Shown here: positions 16,404 through 25,173 of the stretch, piece by piece
Position numbering within the stretch: the stretch's first letter is position 1
Layout: each line of letters opens with the position of its first letter
NCBI RefSeq assembly: GCF_000427095.1
Contig: NC_021487.1
Span: forward strand, 620,001 to 684,000
Source of the DNA: Chthonomonas calidirosea T49
GTDB taxonomy: Bacteria > Armatimonadota > Chthonomonadetes > Chthonomonadales > Chthonomonadaceae
Length of the DNA stretch: 64,000 nucleotides
Direction: 5' to 3'
Translations under genes and position numbers: made by a program
The notes under the pieces: model-generated
Databases searched by the model: none
Told to the model about the DNA's origin: nothing
What the model saw: the letters and a program-made list of their open reading frames with translations, nothing else

Positions 16404-18371
16404 TCAAGCGCCGATCAAGCCGTGATAACGCCCCATCCAATACGGCAACAACCAATGCGATCCGTCTAACTCCACCTCACCCTCCCCCTCTGTGTCGGCC
16501 ACAAACGGATTCGCGTTCCACTTATAGACTCCCACCTCGGCAGGAGATAGCACCTCCTCTAACTGTAACCTACCAAATCTATCGCGTTCTGTAGCAAGTT
16601 TTACATCGCGCCGGTGGCTGTTTTTCATCGCCCAGTTTCTTAGATCAAGAGGGCTCTCTTCCAACCAGGTAATAGCCGCACCGACATCTTCTTTCCTACC
16701 AGTACATGCTGCGTAAAGAATGTTGTGAAAAGCTGAACGCTGCGGCCGGAGTATTCGCTGAGTACGCTCTAAGCTTAAAAGATACAACGCACGTAACGAC
16801 GGATCGGACTCAAGTTGAAGAAGCGGATAGTAAGCACAAGCTGCTAGCTCATCGTCGGAGTGATTATTAACCCCTAGAGGAGGCAATACCTTCTGTAAGA
16901 GTGTGTTGAGCGCGTAGTGGTGTTTCCTTACAAGCTCGCTATAGGCCTCCTCATAGCGCAGACTCGGACACAAATAGAGGGCTACTCGCAAGTGGGATAG
17001 AATCTCTAAAGCATTTAGCCCCCGCTCATCTACCCAATCTGGATCATCATTGATCTTCTCGGGTGTCCAAACTCCCCAAGAGGTCACTTTACCGTCAGGA
17101 CCAACTAATGTGAAGCCATTATCAAGAATATGATCGGTCACTGCACGACACACTTCCGCGATCTCTGTCTTTTCCTCTTCATTTGCTACAAGTTTGTAGT
17201 AGAGATACCAAGCGAGGTAGTGGCCATCAATCTCATCGGAAGAGGTATCCCCTTTAAAAAAGGTGCCCGGCATAGTGGGAGATAGGTACCAATTCGGACC
17301 GGGGTCTGACTGAAACACCCGCTCGCCAGGCCGGATGAGCGCACGAGCAGGAAAACCGGGAACGCCTGTAACATAAACGAGGTCAAGAAGTGCCCGCAAC
17401 GAGCGCCGCGCTCGCTCTGCCGCTTCCTTCTCTCCTGTAACCGCATAGCGAAAACTTTGCGCCGCCAAATACAGCCCCGTCCATAGGCCATCGTTATCCG
17501 TGGCATGCAGTAACACGCTCTCTAAGTCGCCCGGCCGAGTCAAAAAACATTCGGCCACATACCCGTTACGCTCATGTCGCTGCTCCGTGAGACGTTGGTA
17601 GTGCTCTGCCTTTTGTAACAACGTCATGGGCCGTCGTTCTAAATGCACAACACCGCTGCGTGTCATGATCCACGCTCCTCCCTTCTGGTCGGCTGCGACA
17701 GAGAGCACCTCGTTATCCGGTAGCCAGCGCCTCCCGGCATAGTATCTCCAGACTCCGTCGCGCAAACAGGCAGCGCCCTGCCGTGTCCCTATCCACAAAA
17801 CGCCATCAGCTCCTAAATCCATGCAGCGCACGGGAAGAACCGGCGGAGGGGCTACTGCATCTACATCCTGCAACACACCGCCCTCATATACATAAAGCCG
17901 CTTGTTGCCTGCTATCCAGATGGTTGTGTAGGCACCCACGGCGAAAGAGCAGAGAGAGACATCTATTCCAAAAGACTCCCACTTTCCCTTCACCCGTCTC
18001 CATATCTCTGAACGGGTTGCGATGTAGATGTCTCCTTCAGGAGAAATAGACATTCCAACGACGTGTATCCCTTGCGGCAAAACTAGCGGCTCTTCTCCTT
18101 CAATAACGAGCTGATCAGATCCCAACAGGACGAGGCGGTTATCCGGTAAAAAACCAAAGCTAAGGAGCTTAGGAATGACCGAGTAGGCGCGGCGCCGATT
18201 TTGGTAAAAAATACCCTCCTCCGTGCCGAAACATAACGTTCCGTTGCGATTGACTGCCAATCGGCAAACATTTTTGCTAAAAAAATCGTCTAATGCAGTA
18301 AGAGGCGTCGCGACGTCTTGCAGATAGGTATCCAGCGATCGTGCAGCAGATGATTTCGTAAGCGCTCTCAT
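16404..18371 (-). CDS. Beta-propeller plus alpha-toroid protein of unknown function
   Basis: The 655-residue protein starts at an ATG with AAGGAG 8 bases upstream and has no signal peptide. Residues about 30-250 contain repeats of the two-component-regulator propeller type (for example DGVLWIGTRQGAACL and KGGAWIMTRSGVVHL). Residues about 260-640 are helical with HATDNDGLWTGLYLAAQSF and SSDEIDGHYLAWYLYYK, resembling alpha/alpha-barrel proteins acting on sugars. It lacks histidine kinase or DNA-binding domains. Possibly a cytoplasmic carbohydrate-related enzyme or sensor; I cannot assign a reaction. Confidence 0.82.
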   Translation of the reverse strand: MRALTKSSAARSLDTYLQDVATPLTALDDFFSKNVCRLAVNRNGTLCFGTEEGIFYQNRRRAYSVIPKLLSFGFLPDNRLVLLGSDQLVIEGEEPLVLPQGIHVVGMSISPEGDIYIATRSEIWRRVKGKWESFGIDVSLCSFAVGAYTTIWIAGNKRLYVYEGGVLQDVDAVAPPPVLPVRCMDLGADGVLWIGTRQGAACLRDGVWRYYAGRRWLPDNEVLSVAADQKGGAWIMTRSGVVHLERRPMTLLQKAEHYQRLTEQRHERNGYVAECFLTRPGDLESVLLHATDNDGLWTGLYLAAQSFRYAVTGEKEAAERARRSLRALLDLVYVTGVPGFPARALIRPGERVFQSDPGPNWYLSPTMPGTFFKGDTSSDEIDGHYLAWYLYYKLVANEEEKTEIAEVCRAVTDHILDNGFTLVGPDGKVTSWGVWTPEKINDDPDWVDERGLNALEILSHLRVALYLCPSLRYEEAYSELVRKHHYALNTLLQKVLPPLGVNNHSDDELAACAYYPLLQLESDPSLRALYLLSLERTQRILRPQRSAFHNILYAACTGRKEDVGAAITWLEESPLDLRNWAMKNSHRRDVKLATERDRFGRLQLEEVLSPAEVGVYKWNANPFVADTEGEGEVELDGSHWLLPYWMGRYHGLIGA

Positions 18372-18879
18372 TGATTTATCTCCTTGTCGTCTGCACGTCG
18401 TGCCTCGACCAGCCGCCTGGTCAAAACGTTCTGCCTCAGAGATAGCACCCTAGGCAGAAGGGATGGCCTGAGGAGGCAAAGTGAGGCTACATGGTTCGGA
18501 TGCGACCGGCAGAACGCGAACGCCGTGCTTCCATGACCCGGAAGCCAAAGGAGGGGCAGCCAGGGTCGTCTCCGCTTCGTATTGCGGTCAACGGCCATAG
18601 AACGGGAAACACTCAGAAAAATCTTACTACTCGTATTTTGCTCTTCTCGTGTCAAACACGAGTATTTACTGGTTTTTCGCAAGCGGTGTAGGTTTCTAAC
18701 GATGAGGTGAACTCTCCTATGGAAAAAAATAGGTTGGGGATGTTCTCTTACCTGCCCCGATATGACGATAGAATGTACTATGCTGTACGCATAGAGAGGA
18801 TACACTATGGAGCATCCCTCTATTTGAGACACGCTCATCCTAGAACCTCCATCCGATTTGAACGAAAGGCGTTCGCAAG
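18372..18879. other. Long divergent intergenic region with several helices
   Basis: These 508 bases separate the propeller gene from the sigma factor gene. Open frames on both strands here lack ribosome sites and recognisable sequence. The proximal part (18429-18566) can form several helices: TTCTGCC (18429-18435) with GGCAGAA (18453-18459), in competition with CCTCAG (18434-18439) pairing CTGAGG (18468-18473), and GACCC/GGGTC near 18534-18566. A further hairpin-forming stretch (18791-18824) lies before the sigma gene. No known RNA family was recognised. Confidence 0.5.
18646..18662. repeat. Perfect 7-bp inverted repeat
   Basis: CTCGTGT at 18646-18652 pairs with ACACGAG at 18656-18662 around a 3-base centre. 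No T-run follows on either strand, so it looks more like an operator or RNA hairpin than a terminator. Confidence 0.4.
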
Positions 18880-19794
18880 ATGATGAATGAGCGAAAAAAA
18901 GAATCGTCACGCAAGTCTATTAACTGCATTGACTCTCCGTCGAAACCGGCTCATGAGAGCGCAGAAGTACCTCAAGAGGGGGTTTCCTATTTGCGCTTCC
19001 TCACACGTAGGCGCCTGCTGACGGCCGAAGAGGAGATCGAGTTGGCAAACCGTGCTCGCCAAGGCGATCAACAGGCACGCAACCTGCTCGTCGAGGCAAA
19101 TATGCGACTGGTTGTTGGTATTGCTCACCATTATCATACATCTCTCATCTCCTTTGAGGATATTGTCCAAGAAGGTGCGATCGGGCTGATGAAAGCAGTC
19201 GAACGCTTCGACCCACAGCGTGGCTGTCGTCTCAGCACCTATGCCACCCCATGGATACGCCAGGCCATTAGCCGAGCCATAGATACGAAGGCAAAAGCCA
19301 TTCGCGTGCCTGCCCACGTGGCCGAATCGTTAAGGCGCCTAGAAAAAGCCCGTCTGCAGCTTCTCACCGAACTCCAGGAAGAGCCTACCGCCGAACAACT
19401 CGCTGAACGCTTAGGAATGCCGGTGGCTAAGGTTCGCCTCCTGCTGCAAACGGCGCAAGAGCCACTGTCGCTCGATACTCTGGTCGGTGAAGATGAGAGC
19501 ACACCGCTTCTTACGCTCCTTAACGACCAGGATACCGTAGACCCCCAAGAGGTTGTGATCGAAGAGGAGCGGCGTCAACAGATAGAGAGTCTCTTCTCCG
19601 TTCTCACCCCACGGGAAGCCGAGGTCATGCGCCTTCGGCTTGGCTTTGAGGGAAACTGCGAACAGATGCTCCAAAAGATAGGAGAAACTCTCCATCTTTC
19701 GCGGGAGCGTGTGCGCCAAATAGAGATACTAGCTATAAAAAAACTGAAATCCGCCGCACGCTTGCGTGCATTAGAGGAGTACCTTGGCACCTAA
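18880..19794 (+). CDS. Sigma-70 family RNA polymerase sigma factor, group-2 type
   Basis: The 304-residue protein directs RNA polymerase to promoters. Region 1.2 and 2 are visible (YLRFLTRRRLLTAEEEIELA at about 32; RLVVGIAHHY; FEDIVQEGAIGLMKAVERFD; YATPWIRQAISRAI at about 122-135), then region 3 (PTAEQLAERLGMPVAKVR) and region 4 (LTPREAEVMRLRLG and LSRERVRQIEILAIKKLK). It lacks region 1.1, and region 2.4 differs from primary sigma factors (IDTKAKAIRVPAHVAE instead of the usual ADQ-RTIRIP form), so it is more likely an accessory group-2 factor. A terminator follows. Confidence 0.92.
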   Translation: MMNERKKESSRKSINCIDSPSKPAHESAEVPQEGVSYLRFLTRRRLLTAEEEIELANRARQGDQQARNLLVEANMRLVVGIAHHYHTSLISFEDIVQEGAIGLMKAVERFDPQRGCRLSTYATPWIRQAISRAIDTKAKAIRVPAHVAESLRRLEKARLQLLTELQEEPTAEQLAERLGMPVAKVRLLLQTAQEPLSLDTLVGEDESTPLLTLLNDQDTVDPQEVVIEEERRQQIESLFSVLTPREAEVMRLRLGFEGNCEQMLQKIGETLHLSRERVRQIEILAIKKLKSAARLRALEEYLGT

Positions 19795-19814
19795 AACGCC
19801 AAAGATCCGGCTAT

Positions 19815-19852
19815 ACGCCTCCCGCTAACTTTGCGCGTGGAGGCGTTTTTAT
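19815..19852 (+). terminator. Intrinsic terminator of the sigma factor gene
   Basis: An 8-bp stem (19815-19822 ACGCCTCC with 19839-19846 GGAGGCGT) is followed by TTTTATTTT. It lies 20 bases after the stop codon and next to the end of the convergent trpF. Confidence 0.85.
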
Positions 19853-19853
19853 T

Positions 19854-20513
19854 TTACCCGCTTGCTTTACAAATGTCTGCACGGCGTGCGTTGACCACAA
19901 ATTGCCGGACTTTTTGGGGGTCTTTCTTTCCAGGCGCAACCTCAACCCCACTCGATACATCCACACCCCAAGGGCCTACCTGCCGAATCGCAGCCTCCAC
20001 ATTCTCCGGAGTTAATCCCCCGGCTAATATCACAGGCACTGAAACCCGGCTCTTGGCAAGACACGCTAAATTCCAATCAAAAACCACTCCACCTCCTCCT
20101 AACCGCTTCTCGTCATAGGCATCAAACAGTACACCAGAAATCGCTAAACCTTCCAAACGACTTCCTATTTCCAAAGCATCCTCTACACTGCGCATTCGAC
20201 AGGCTAATATGAGCCCTCGGCCCTGCAACACCACCGAAAGCAGCGCCCGCTCCTCCATACGCGGCGGCTCGTAAAGCTGAATCGCATCTAGCGGAACGCC
20301 ACGTAAACGCGACGCATCCGATAGGTTGCGACAAACTCCTACCCGTGTCACAAATGGTGGAAGATTCTCCAATAGATCCTCTAGATCGCTTCGATCGCCT
20401 ATATAGCGAGGAGTGTTCGGCACAAAGATAAAACCGAGAGCATCGGCGCCCGCCTCAGCAGCAACCCATGCATCTTCCTTATTTGTAATGCCGCAAATTT
20501 TAATGCGAATCAA
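19854..20513 (-). CDS. trpF: Phosphoribosylanthranilate isomerase TrpF
   Basis: TrpF converts N-(5-phosphoribosyl)anthranilate to the ribulosyl form (Amadori rearrangement) in tryptophan synthesis. The 219-residue length is normal. The N-terminus IRIKICGIT carries the general base Cys (C7); DALGFIFVPNTPRYI is the typical second strand, and GVLFDAY contains the Asp acting as general acid. The phosphate-binding end is PVILAGGLTPENV and GVDVSSGVE. The start is TTG, with AAGGAG 8 bases upstream. No other trp gene is adjacent. Confidence 0.95.
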   Translation of the reverse strand: MIRIKICGITNKEDAWVAAEAGADALGFIFVPNTPRYIGDRSDLEDLLENLPPFVTRVGVCRNLSDASRLRGVPLDAIQLYEPPRMEERALLSVVLQGRGLILACRMRSVEDALEIGSRLEGLAISGVLFDAYDEKRLGGGGVVFDWNLACLAKSRVSVPVILAGGLTPENVEAAIRQVGPWGVDVSSGVEVAPGKKDPQKVRQFVVNARRADICKASG

Positions 20514-20667
20514 ACGCTCTTCTCCTTCCGTTTAATAGACAGAAATCGCATAGATTCTAGCAAAGTTTTGGTATACTGCTTCTATACTTATTCACTCTCC
20601 CCCAAACGATTTCGATGGCCGATGGACACAACACCTAGTAAACTCCTTACAAACGGTATGTAACGCC

Positions 20668-22674
20668 ATGACTACAGAAAGAGTACCCCAGTCGTATTCG
20701 ACAGCCGATCCTTCTGAGGCGTTCAATTCAAAGGCTGTTACTCCTGCAAGGGGGTTTTCTTTACGTGCCGTCCTCTTAGGTCTCTTGCTTACCATTCCTG
20801 CAACGTTTTGGACTACCGTTATTGAAGTCCGTTGGTACTCCCTGGACGGCACCTGCCTACCGTTGTTCATCATGCCTATCTTCTTCCTTTTTTGGCTCGT
20901 TCTTCTCAATCGTGGCTTAAAATCGCTTAAACCGAGTTGGGCGCTCTCGCAACAGGAGCTGCTCCTCGTCTATATCATTCTTGTTGTGGGCACCGTTATG
21001 GCAGCACACGATATGCTTCAAAACCTCTTTGGCTCCATCGGTCACGCTTCCTATTTTGCCACTCCAGAAAACCATTGGAAGACTCTCTTTTTTCCTCTGC
21101 TTCCCAACTTTTGGCTTGTGCGCGATCCGGTGGCATTAAAAGGCTTCTACCGTGGTGATGTTTCCCCCTACGATCCACACTACTGGGTGCCCTTTATTGC
21201 GCCTCTGTTCTGGTGGCTCCTCTTTATCGGTACGCTCATCGGCATCTGCCTCTGTCTGAATGTGCTTATTCGTACCCGCTGGAGTGGCCACGAACGCCTT
21301 GCTTTTCCCATCGTAGAGTTGCCCGTTGCTCTTACCTCTCATCCCCAAACTGCTGCTTCCGATCTGCTAGCCAGTCGCGCTATGTGGGCGGGCTTTCTCC
21401 TTGCAGCCATTTTAGATCTCATCAACGGCATGCATAACCTTTATCCCTCCTGGCCCTTTATCCCTATATTGAAACTTTATAACATTGGCCAATACTTCAC
21501 CAGCCGACCTTGGAACGCCATTCGCGACACAAACATCTCTATGTACCCGTTCGCCATCGGCTTAGCCTACTTCGTCCCTCTGGATCTCTCCTTCTCCTGC
21601 TGGTTCTTCTTCGTTGCACGTAAGCTTTTCCAAGTATTCGGTGCTATAACTGGCCTCGATGGCCCTGGCAGCGGTGGTTTTCCCTACTTCCCTCAACAGG
21701 CGAGCGGCGCTTGGATCGCTTGGGGGCTGACGGTCGTTTGGGCCTTGCGTGGGCAGTTTCGCCATGCCTGGCGCGTGGCTTTTCAGCGTGAGCCGCTCAA
21801 CCCGCTCGAAGAGCCAGAAATGGTTCGCCACTACAGAGGGGCTTTCTTCGGTTTAGCGATTGGCACGTTGATTCTCGCTATCTATAGCTGGCGCATCAAC
21901 CTGTCTCCATGGGTCGCCATTCTCTTTTTCGGTCTCTATTTTCTGCTTGCCATTACCATCACCCGAGCCCGCGCAGAACTAGGAACCCCACACGAAATCT
22001 ACTTTGTGAACCCACGCCTTATCCTAGTTACGCTCTTCGGAAGCCAAACGTTGGGCGCTCAAAACCTGACCGATCTCTCCGTCATGTACTGGTTTAATCG
22101 AGGCTACCGATGTCATCCGATGCCCAACCAGTTGGAAGCCATGCGCATGGGTGAAATGGCACGTATTCGTCAAAGCGCCATCATCACCACTCTCGTGATC
22201 GCCTTCGTTTGGGGAGCCCTAGTTGCGTGCTGGGCCAACATCCACGTCACTTTTACCAATGGCGCCACCGCAAAGTGCATCGGCTTCAAAGTGTGGGTTG
22301 GTGGAGAAAGCTACAATAACCTTCAACAGTGGCTACAAACTCCTGCACGTGTGGATATTCGCCAAATCTCCTACCTTATCGGTGGCTTTCTGTTGGTGCT
22401 GTTCCTACGTCTCATGCGGGGAGCTTTTCTCTGGTGGCCATTCCATCCGGCCGGCTACGCCCTGGCCGTCTCTTTTGCCATGGACTACTTCTGGTTCTGC
22501 TTTTTCATCGCCTGGCTAGTAAAGTTCTTTCTAGTACGCGCCGGTGGTATGAAAGCCTATCAAGCCGCCATTCCCTTCTTCCTAGGCCTTATCCTCGGCG
22601 ACTACGTTATGGGCGCCTCCTGGGCGCTCTTTGGAGCCTATAACCACCTTCAAGCCTATAAAATCTATATCTAG
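20668..22674 (+). CDS. DUF6785-type polytopic membrane protein
   Basis: A 668-residue protein with about 14 hydrophobic segments. It resembles the large membrane proteins annotated DUF6785/DUF6784, which are common in Planctomycetota and Armatimonadota. Recognisable parts are SWALSQQELLLVYIILVVGT (residues about 91-110), the RWSGHERLAFPIVELP loop, the ARAELGTPHE segment and a C-terminal helical part ending GLILGDYVMGASWALFG. Distant similarity to transporters has been suggested for the family, but function is unknown. No ribosome site is clear at the ATG. Confidence 0.82.
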   Translation: MTTERVPQSYSTADPSEAFNSKAVTPARGFSLRAVLLGLLLTIPATFWTTVIEVRWYSLDGTCLPLFIMPIFFLFWLVLLNRGLKSLKPSWALSQQELLLVYIILVVGTVMAAHDMLQNLFGSIGHASYFATPENHWKTLFFPLLPNFWLVRDPVALKGFYRGDVSPYDPHYWVPFIAPLFWWLLFIGTLIGICLCLNVLIRTRWSGHERLAFPIVELPVALTSHPQTAASDLLASRAMWAGFLLAAILDLINGMHNLYPSWPFIPILKLYNIGQYFTSRPWNAIRDTNISMYPFAIGLAYFVPLDLSFSCWFFFVARKLFQVFGAITGLDGPGSGGFPYFPQQASGAWIAWGLTVVWALRGQFRHAWRVAFQREPLNPLEEPEMVRHYRGAFFGLAIGTLILAIYSWRINLSPWVAILFFGLYFLLAITITRARAELGTPHEIYFVNPRLILVTLFGSQTLGAQNLTDLSVMYWFNRGYRCHPMPNQLEAMRMGEMARIRQSAIITTLVIAFVWGALVACWANIHVTFTNGATAKCIGFKVWVGGESYNNLQQWLQTPARVDIRQISYLIGGFLLVLFLRLMRGAFLWWPFHPAGYALAVSFAMDYFWFCFFIAWLVKFFLVRAGGMKAYQAAIPFFLGLILGDYVMGASWALFGAYNHLQAYKIYI

Positions 22675-22736
22675 GCTGAAAAACCTCTCACCCATCGGAA
22701 CGTATGGGTCAAGATTTTGAAGAGCGGATAGGAATC

Positions 22737-24038
22737 CTACTCATGTCGTAGTGCCTCGATGGGGTCGAGCCGAGCTGCCCGAATGGCCGGAGCGACCCCA
22801 AAAAGCACACCAATGAGCGTGCAAACGAACAGAGCTAACAAAACGAGAGTCGGTGAAATGAGGGGATGAAGCACGGAAAAGTGACCGACTATATCGCAAA
22901 TTCCCCATGATAAAACCAATCCTATCCATCCTCCTACCAAAGATAAAACGACGGCCTCCGTTAAAAACTGCACAAATATGTCGCTGCGGCGTGCCCCTAC
23001 CGTCTTGCGAATACCGATCTCGCGCGTCCGCTCCGTTACGGTCACCAACATAATGTTCATAATTCCTATCCCTGCCACAAATAGGGAGATCGTCGCGATC
23101 AGCCCAAGCAAAGCTTGTGCCATGTTGATCAGCTTGTAAACGATCTTAAGCCCCGTACGCTGCGTGATAAGCCCAAAATCTTCCACCCCGTGATGATTCA
23201 CCAACAGCGTGCTTTCGATGGCATGGATCAACTTATCTGGGGGATGCCTGTAATCGGTCTGCAATACAATTCGATTGACTTGTACGTGGGGTATCACGCG
23301 CCGTACTAAGTTCGCAGGTAAATAGACAAGGGTATCGAAACCCGGCACAGGCCCTCCGGGCATATCGCTGCCAGGAGGCTTTCCTAAAACTCCTACAACT
23401 TTCCAGCGATGCCCTGCAATAAAAACTTGCTGACCAACCGCTGAACGCTTTCCGAAAAGCGACGCATTCGGCTTAGCCCCCAAAATACATACGTAGCCCG
23501 CATCATCCGAAAAATAGTGACCCGCCACTAAGGGCGTGCGATTCATCTGAACGCCAGCCTCATTCGTGGCTACCACAAATGCTGAGGCCACAACTCCGTT
23601 TGGACCTTTTACGGTTCCGCTTACAAAATAGACCGGGGAGACACGCATCACTCCAGGTACACGCCGCAGAGCGGCTACGTCGTTCTCCGTAAGCGGTGAC
23701 ACGCCCAACAACGCCGCTGGATTGGGCTGCCCATTCTCATCAAGCTGGCCGGGTACGATCATTGCCAGATTTGCTCCCAGACCATCCACCTGTTTGGCGA
23801 TCTCGGCGCGCACCCCTTGTAAGATGGCGATGAGGGTTACAATAACTAAAACTCCGATCACGATGCCGCTGATGGTAAGAGCCGATCTGAGCGGGTTGTT
23901 GAGCAGCATGCCAAATGCATCACGTATAAGCTCCCCCAGCCTGCCCGTGTGTAGCGTGCAGACAGGTCGGGAGACAAAAGATGTAGGCGTATCTTCTGGA
24001 GTGAAAGCAGCAGTGCCTTTTTTATTGCCCTCGATCAT
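22737..24038 (-). CDS. MacB-type ABC transporter permease
   Basis: The 433-residue protein has the MacB/FtsX layout: N-terminal helix after a cytoplasmic leader (NNPLRSALTISGIVIGVLVIV, shortened here), an extracytoplasmic MacB_PCD domain (residues about 80-290), then three C-terminal helices with the signature TERTREIGIRKTVGARRSDI and the end APAIRAARLDPIEALRHE. Such permeases drive mechanotransmission for export of lipoproteins, peptides or drugs. The first 30 residues are a hydrophilic extension. Neither the ATPase nor a MacA-like adaptor lies beside it. AAGGAG is 12 bases before the ATG. Confidence 0.9.
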   Translation of the reverse strand: MIEGNKKGTAAFTPEDTPTSFVSRPVCTLHTGRLGELIRDAFGMLLNNPLRSALTISGIVIGVLVIVTLIAILQGVRAEIAKQVDGLGANLAMIVPGQLDENGQPNPAALLGVSPLTENDVAALRRVPGVMRVSPVYFVSGTVKGPNGVVASAFVVATNEAGVQMNRTPLVAGHYFSDDAGYVCILGAKPNASLFGKRSAVGQQVFIAGHRWKVVGVLGKPPGSDMPGGPVPGFDTLVYLPANLVRRVIPHVQVNRIVLQTDYRHPPDKLIHAIESTLLVNHHGVEDFGLITQRTGLKIVYKLINMAQALLGLIATISLFVAGIGIMNIMLVTVTERTREIGIRKTVGARRSDIFVQFLTEAVVLSLVGGWIGLVLSWGICDIVGHFSVLHPLISPTLVLLALFVCTLIGVLFGVAPAIRAARLDPIEALRHE

Positions 24039-24129
24039 CTAGGTGATCTTCTCCTTTCAGAGTCACCTTTGAATACGTATAGACCCACTCGCAAACTTCA
24101 CCCTAGCCGCCTTTAACGGTCGGTGCAAT

Positions 24130-24159
24130 AAAAAGAGAGGCAGTGCAATACTGCCTCTC
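24130..24159 (-). terminator. Intrinsic terminator of the peroxiredoxin gene
   Basis: A 9-bp stem (24135-24143 with 24151-24159, GAGAGGCAG/CTGCCTCTC) with a 7-base loop is followed on the minus strand by TTTTTATT. It is 22 bases past the stop codon. Confidence 0.85.
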
Positions 24160-24181
24160 CTAGTACGCTTCGTCGGTGAAG

Positions 24182-24838
24182 CTAAATCTTCTTCTTAGCA
24201 AAGTACCAGTCTTTAACCTCTACACCCTCCTCTTGGCTAAGCCGCTTCTCCACACCTTCCAGTGTGGTAGGCGCGGGGACGATCACCTCATCCCCAGGCT
24301 TCCAGTTAACTGGGGTAGATACCTTGTAGGCATCAGTTGTCTGCAGCGCCTTCACCAATCGCAAGATCTCGTCTACATTGCGTCCGGTGGTGAGAGGATA
24401 GTAGATCATCGCGCGCAGAATGCCTTTGTCATCAATCACAAACACCGCTCTTACTGTGGCCGTGGAGCTAGCACCAGGATGGATCATCCCGTAGAGCTGC
24501 GCTACGTTGGTGTTCAAATCCGCTATCATTGGATAGGGTATCTTGACCCCAAAGTTCTCCTCCATGTTGCGCACCCAAGCTAGATGAGCATAGACGCTGT
24601 CTACGCTCAAACCGATGAGCTGGGTGTTAATTTCCTTGAACTCCTCGTAACGGCGCGCAAACTCGACAAGCTCCGTGGTACACACGGGAGTGAAATCTGC
24701 CGGATGGGAAAAAAGAACCACCCACTTGCCACGAAAACTGGAAAGCGTAATCGGGCCTTGTGTGCTCTCCGCCGTAAAATCCGGCGCTGGCTCGTTGAGC
24801 CGTGGGAGCGAACGCTGTGTTACCACTTCCTCACTCAT
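24182..24838 (-). CDS. 1-Cys peroxiredoxin (Prx6-like)
   Basis: The enzyme reduces hydrogen peroxide and organic hydroperoxides. The ATG at 24838 has a perfect GAGGAGG 8 bases upstream; a longer frame reaching 24895 is not needed. The 218-residue product has the peroxidatic Cys C53 in HPADFTPVCTTEL. No other Cys is present, so it is a 1-Cys form that needs an external reductant. The long C-terminal arm (from about residue 160, with the TPVNWKPGDEVIVPAP motif) is typical of Prx6-type dimers and decamers. A sigma-70 promoter with a PerR-box-like palindrome lies upstream, which suggests peroxide control. Confidence 0.93.
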   Translation of the reverse strand: MSEEVVTQRSLPRLNEPAPDFTAESTQGPITLSSFRGKWVVLFSHPADFTPVCTTELVEFARRYEEFKEINTQLIGLSVDSVYAHLAWVRNMEENFGVKIPYPMIADLNTNVAQLYGMIHPGASSTATVRAVFVIDDKGILRAMIYYPLTTGRNVDEILRLVKALQTTDAYKVSTPVNWKPGDEVIVPAPTTLEGVEKRLSQEEGVEVKDWYFAKKKI

Positions 24839-24955
24839 CGAAATCACCTCCTCGAAATCTCTGTACTTTAATACGGTTCTCTTACTCAGCGGCAAGCTGA
24901 GCTAGGAATGGACCAGGTTCGCCAGCATGATAAATGTTGACTTACTTGGTCTGTA

Positions 24956-24993
24956 TTATAAACATTATAGTCTTTTCTACGACGCGCTGTCAA
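24956..24993 (-). promoter_or_regulatory. Promoter with PerR-box-like operator for the peroxiredoxin gene
   Basis: On the minus strand TTGACA (24988-24993) and TATAAT (24964-24969) are 18 bases apart, both perfect. The 15-base element CTATAATGTTTATAA (24956-24970) overlaps the -10 box and differs from the PerR consensus TTATAATnATTATAA at two positions. A Fur-family repressor bound here would block polymerase. The promoter is well supported; the operator is inference. Confidence 0.7.
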
Positions 24994-25091
24994 CAGAGGT
25001 TCCTCTTGCTGACCCCATAGATTCTACCTAAATTTCCCAAGGAATAGCCTTGCTTAGCCGACGAACTCTCTAGGTTTACCTAAGGAATGGG

Positions 25092-25097
25092 TATAAT
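25092..25097 (+). promoter_or_regulatory. -10 element candidate upstream of the GT2 gene
   Basis: A perfect TATAAT lies 76 bases before the TTG start. No good -35 box stands at 16-18 bases. Confidence 0.35.
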
Positions 25098-25173
25098 GCT
25101 ACCAAAGTGTTCAAAGCTCCCTAGCGCCGCTTATCTCAAAGAAGTCCTTCGCATGCTTTAAGGAGGAGCCCAG

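Noticed and set aside
18471-18580. Possible SRP RNA, tmRNA or known riboswitch
   Set aside because: GGAAG and GGATGCGA pieces occur, but the stems and conserved loops of SRP RNA domain IV, the tmRNA ends, and cyclic di-GMP, TPP or cobalamin riboswitch cores do not fit.
18368-18910. Minus-strand open frame of 180 codons before the propeller gene
   Set aside because: It overlaps the sigma factor start and the leader, has no ribosome site and low-complexity basic sequence without a recognisable domain.
22689-22708. 6-bp hairpin between the DUF6785 and MacB-type genes as a terminator
   Set aside because: The stem is short with an 8-base loop and only a weak T-run; not enough support.
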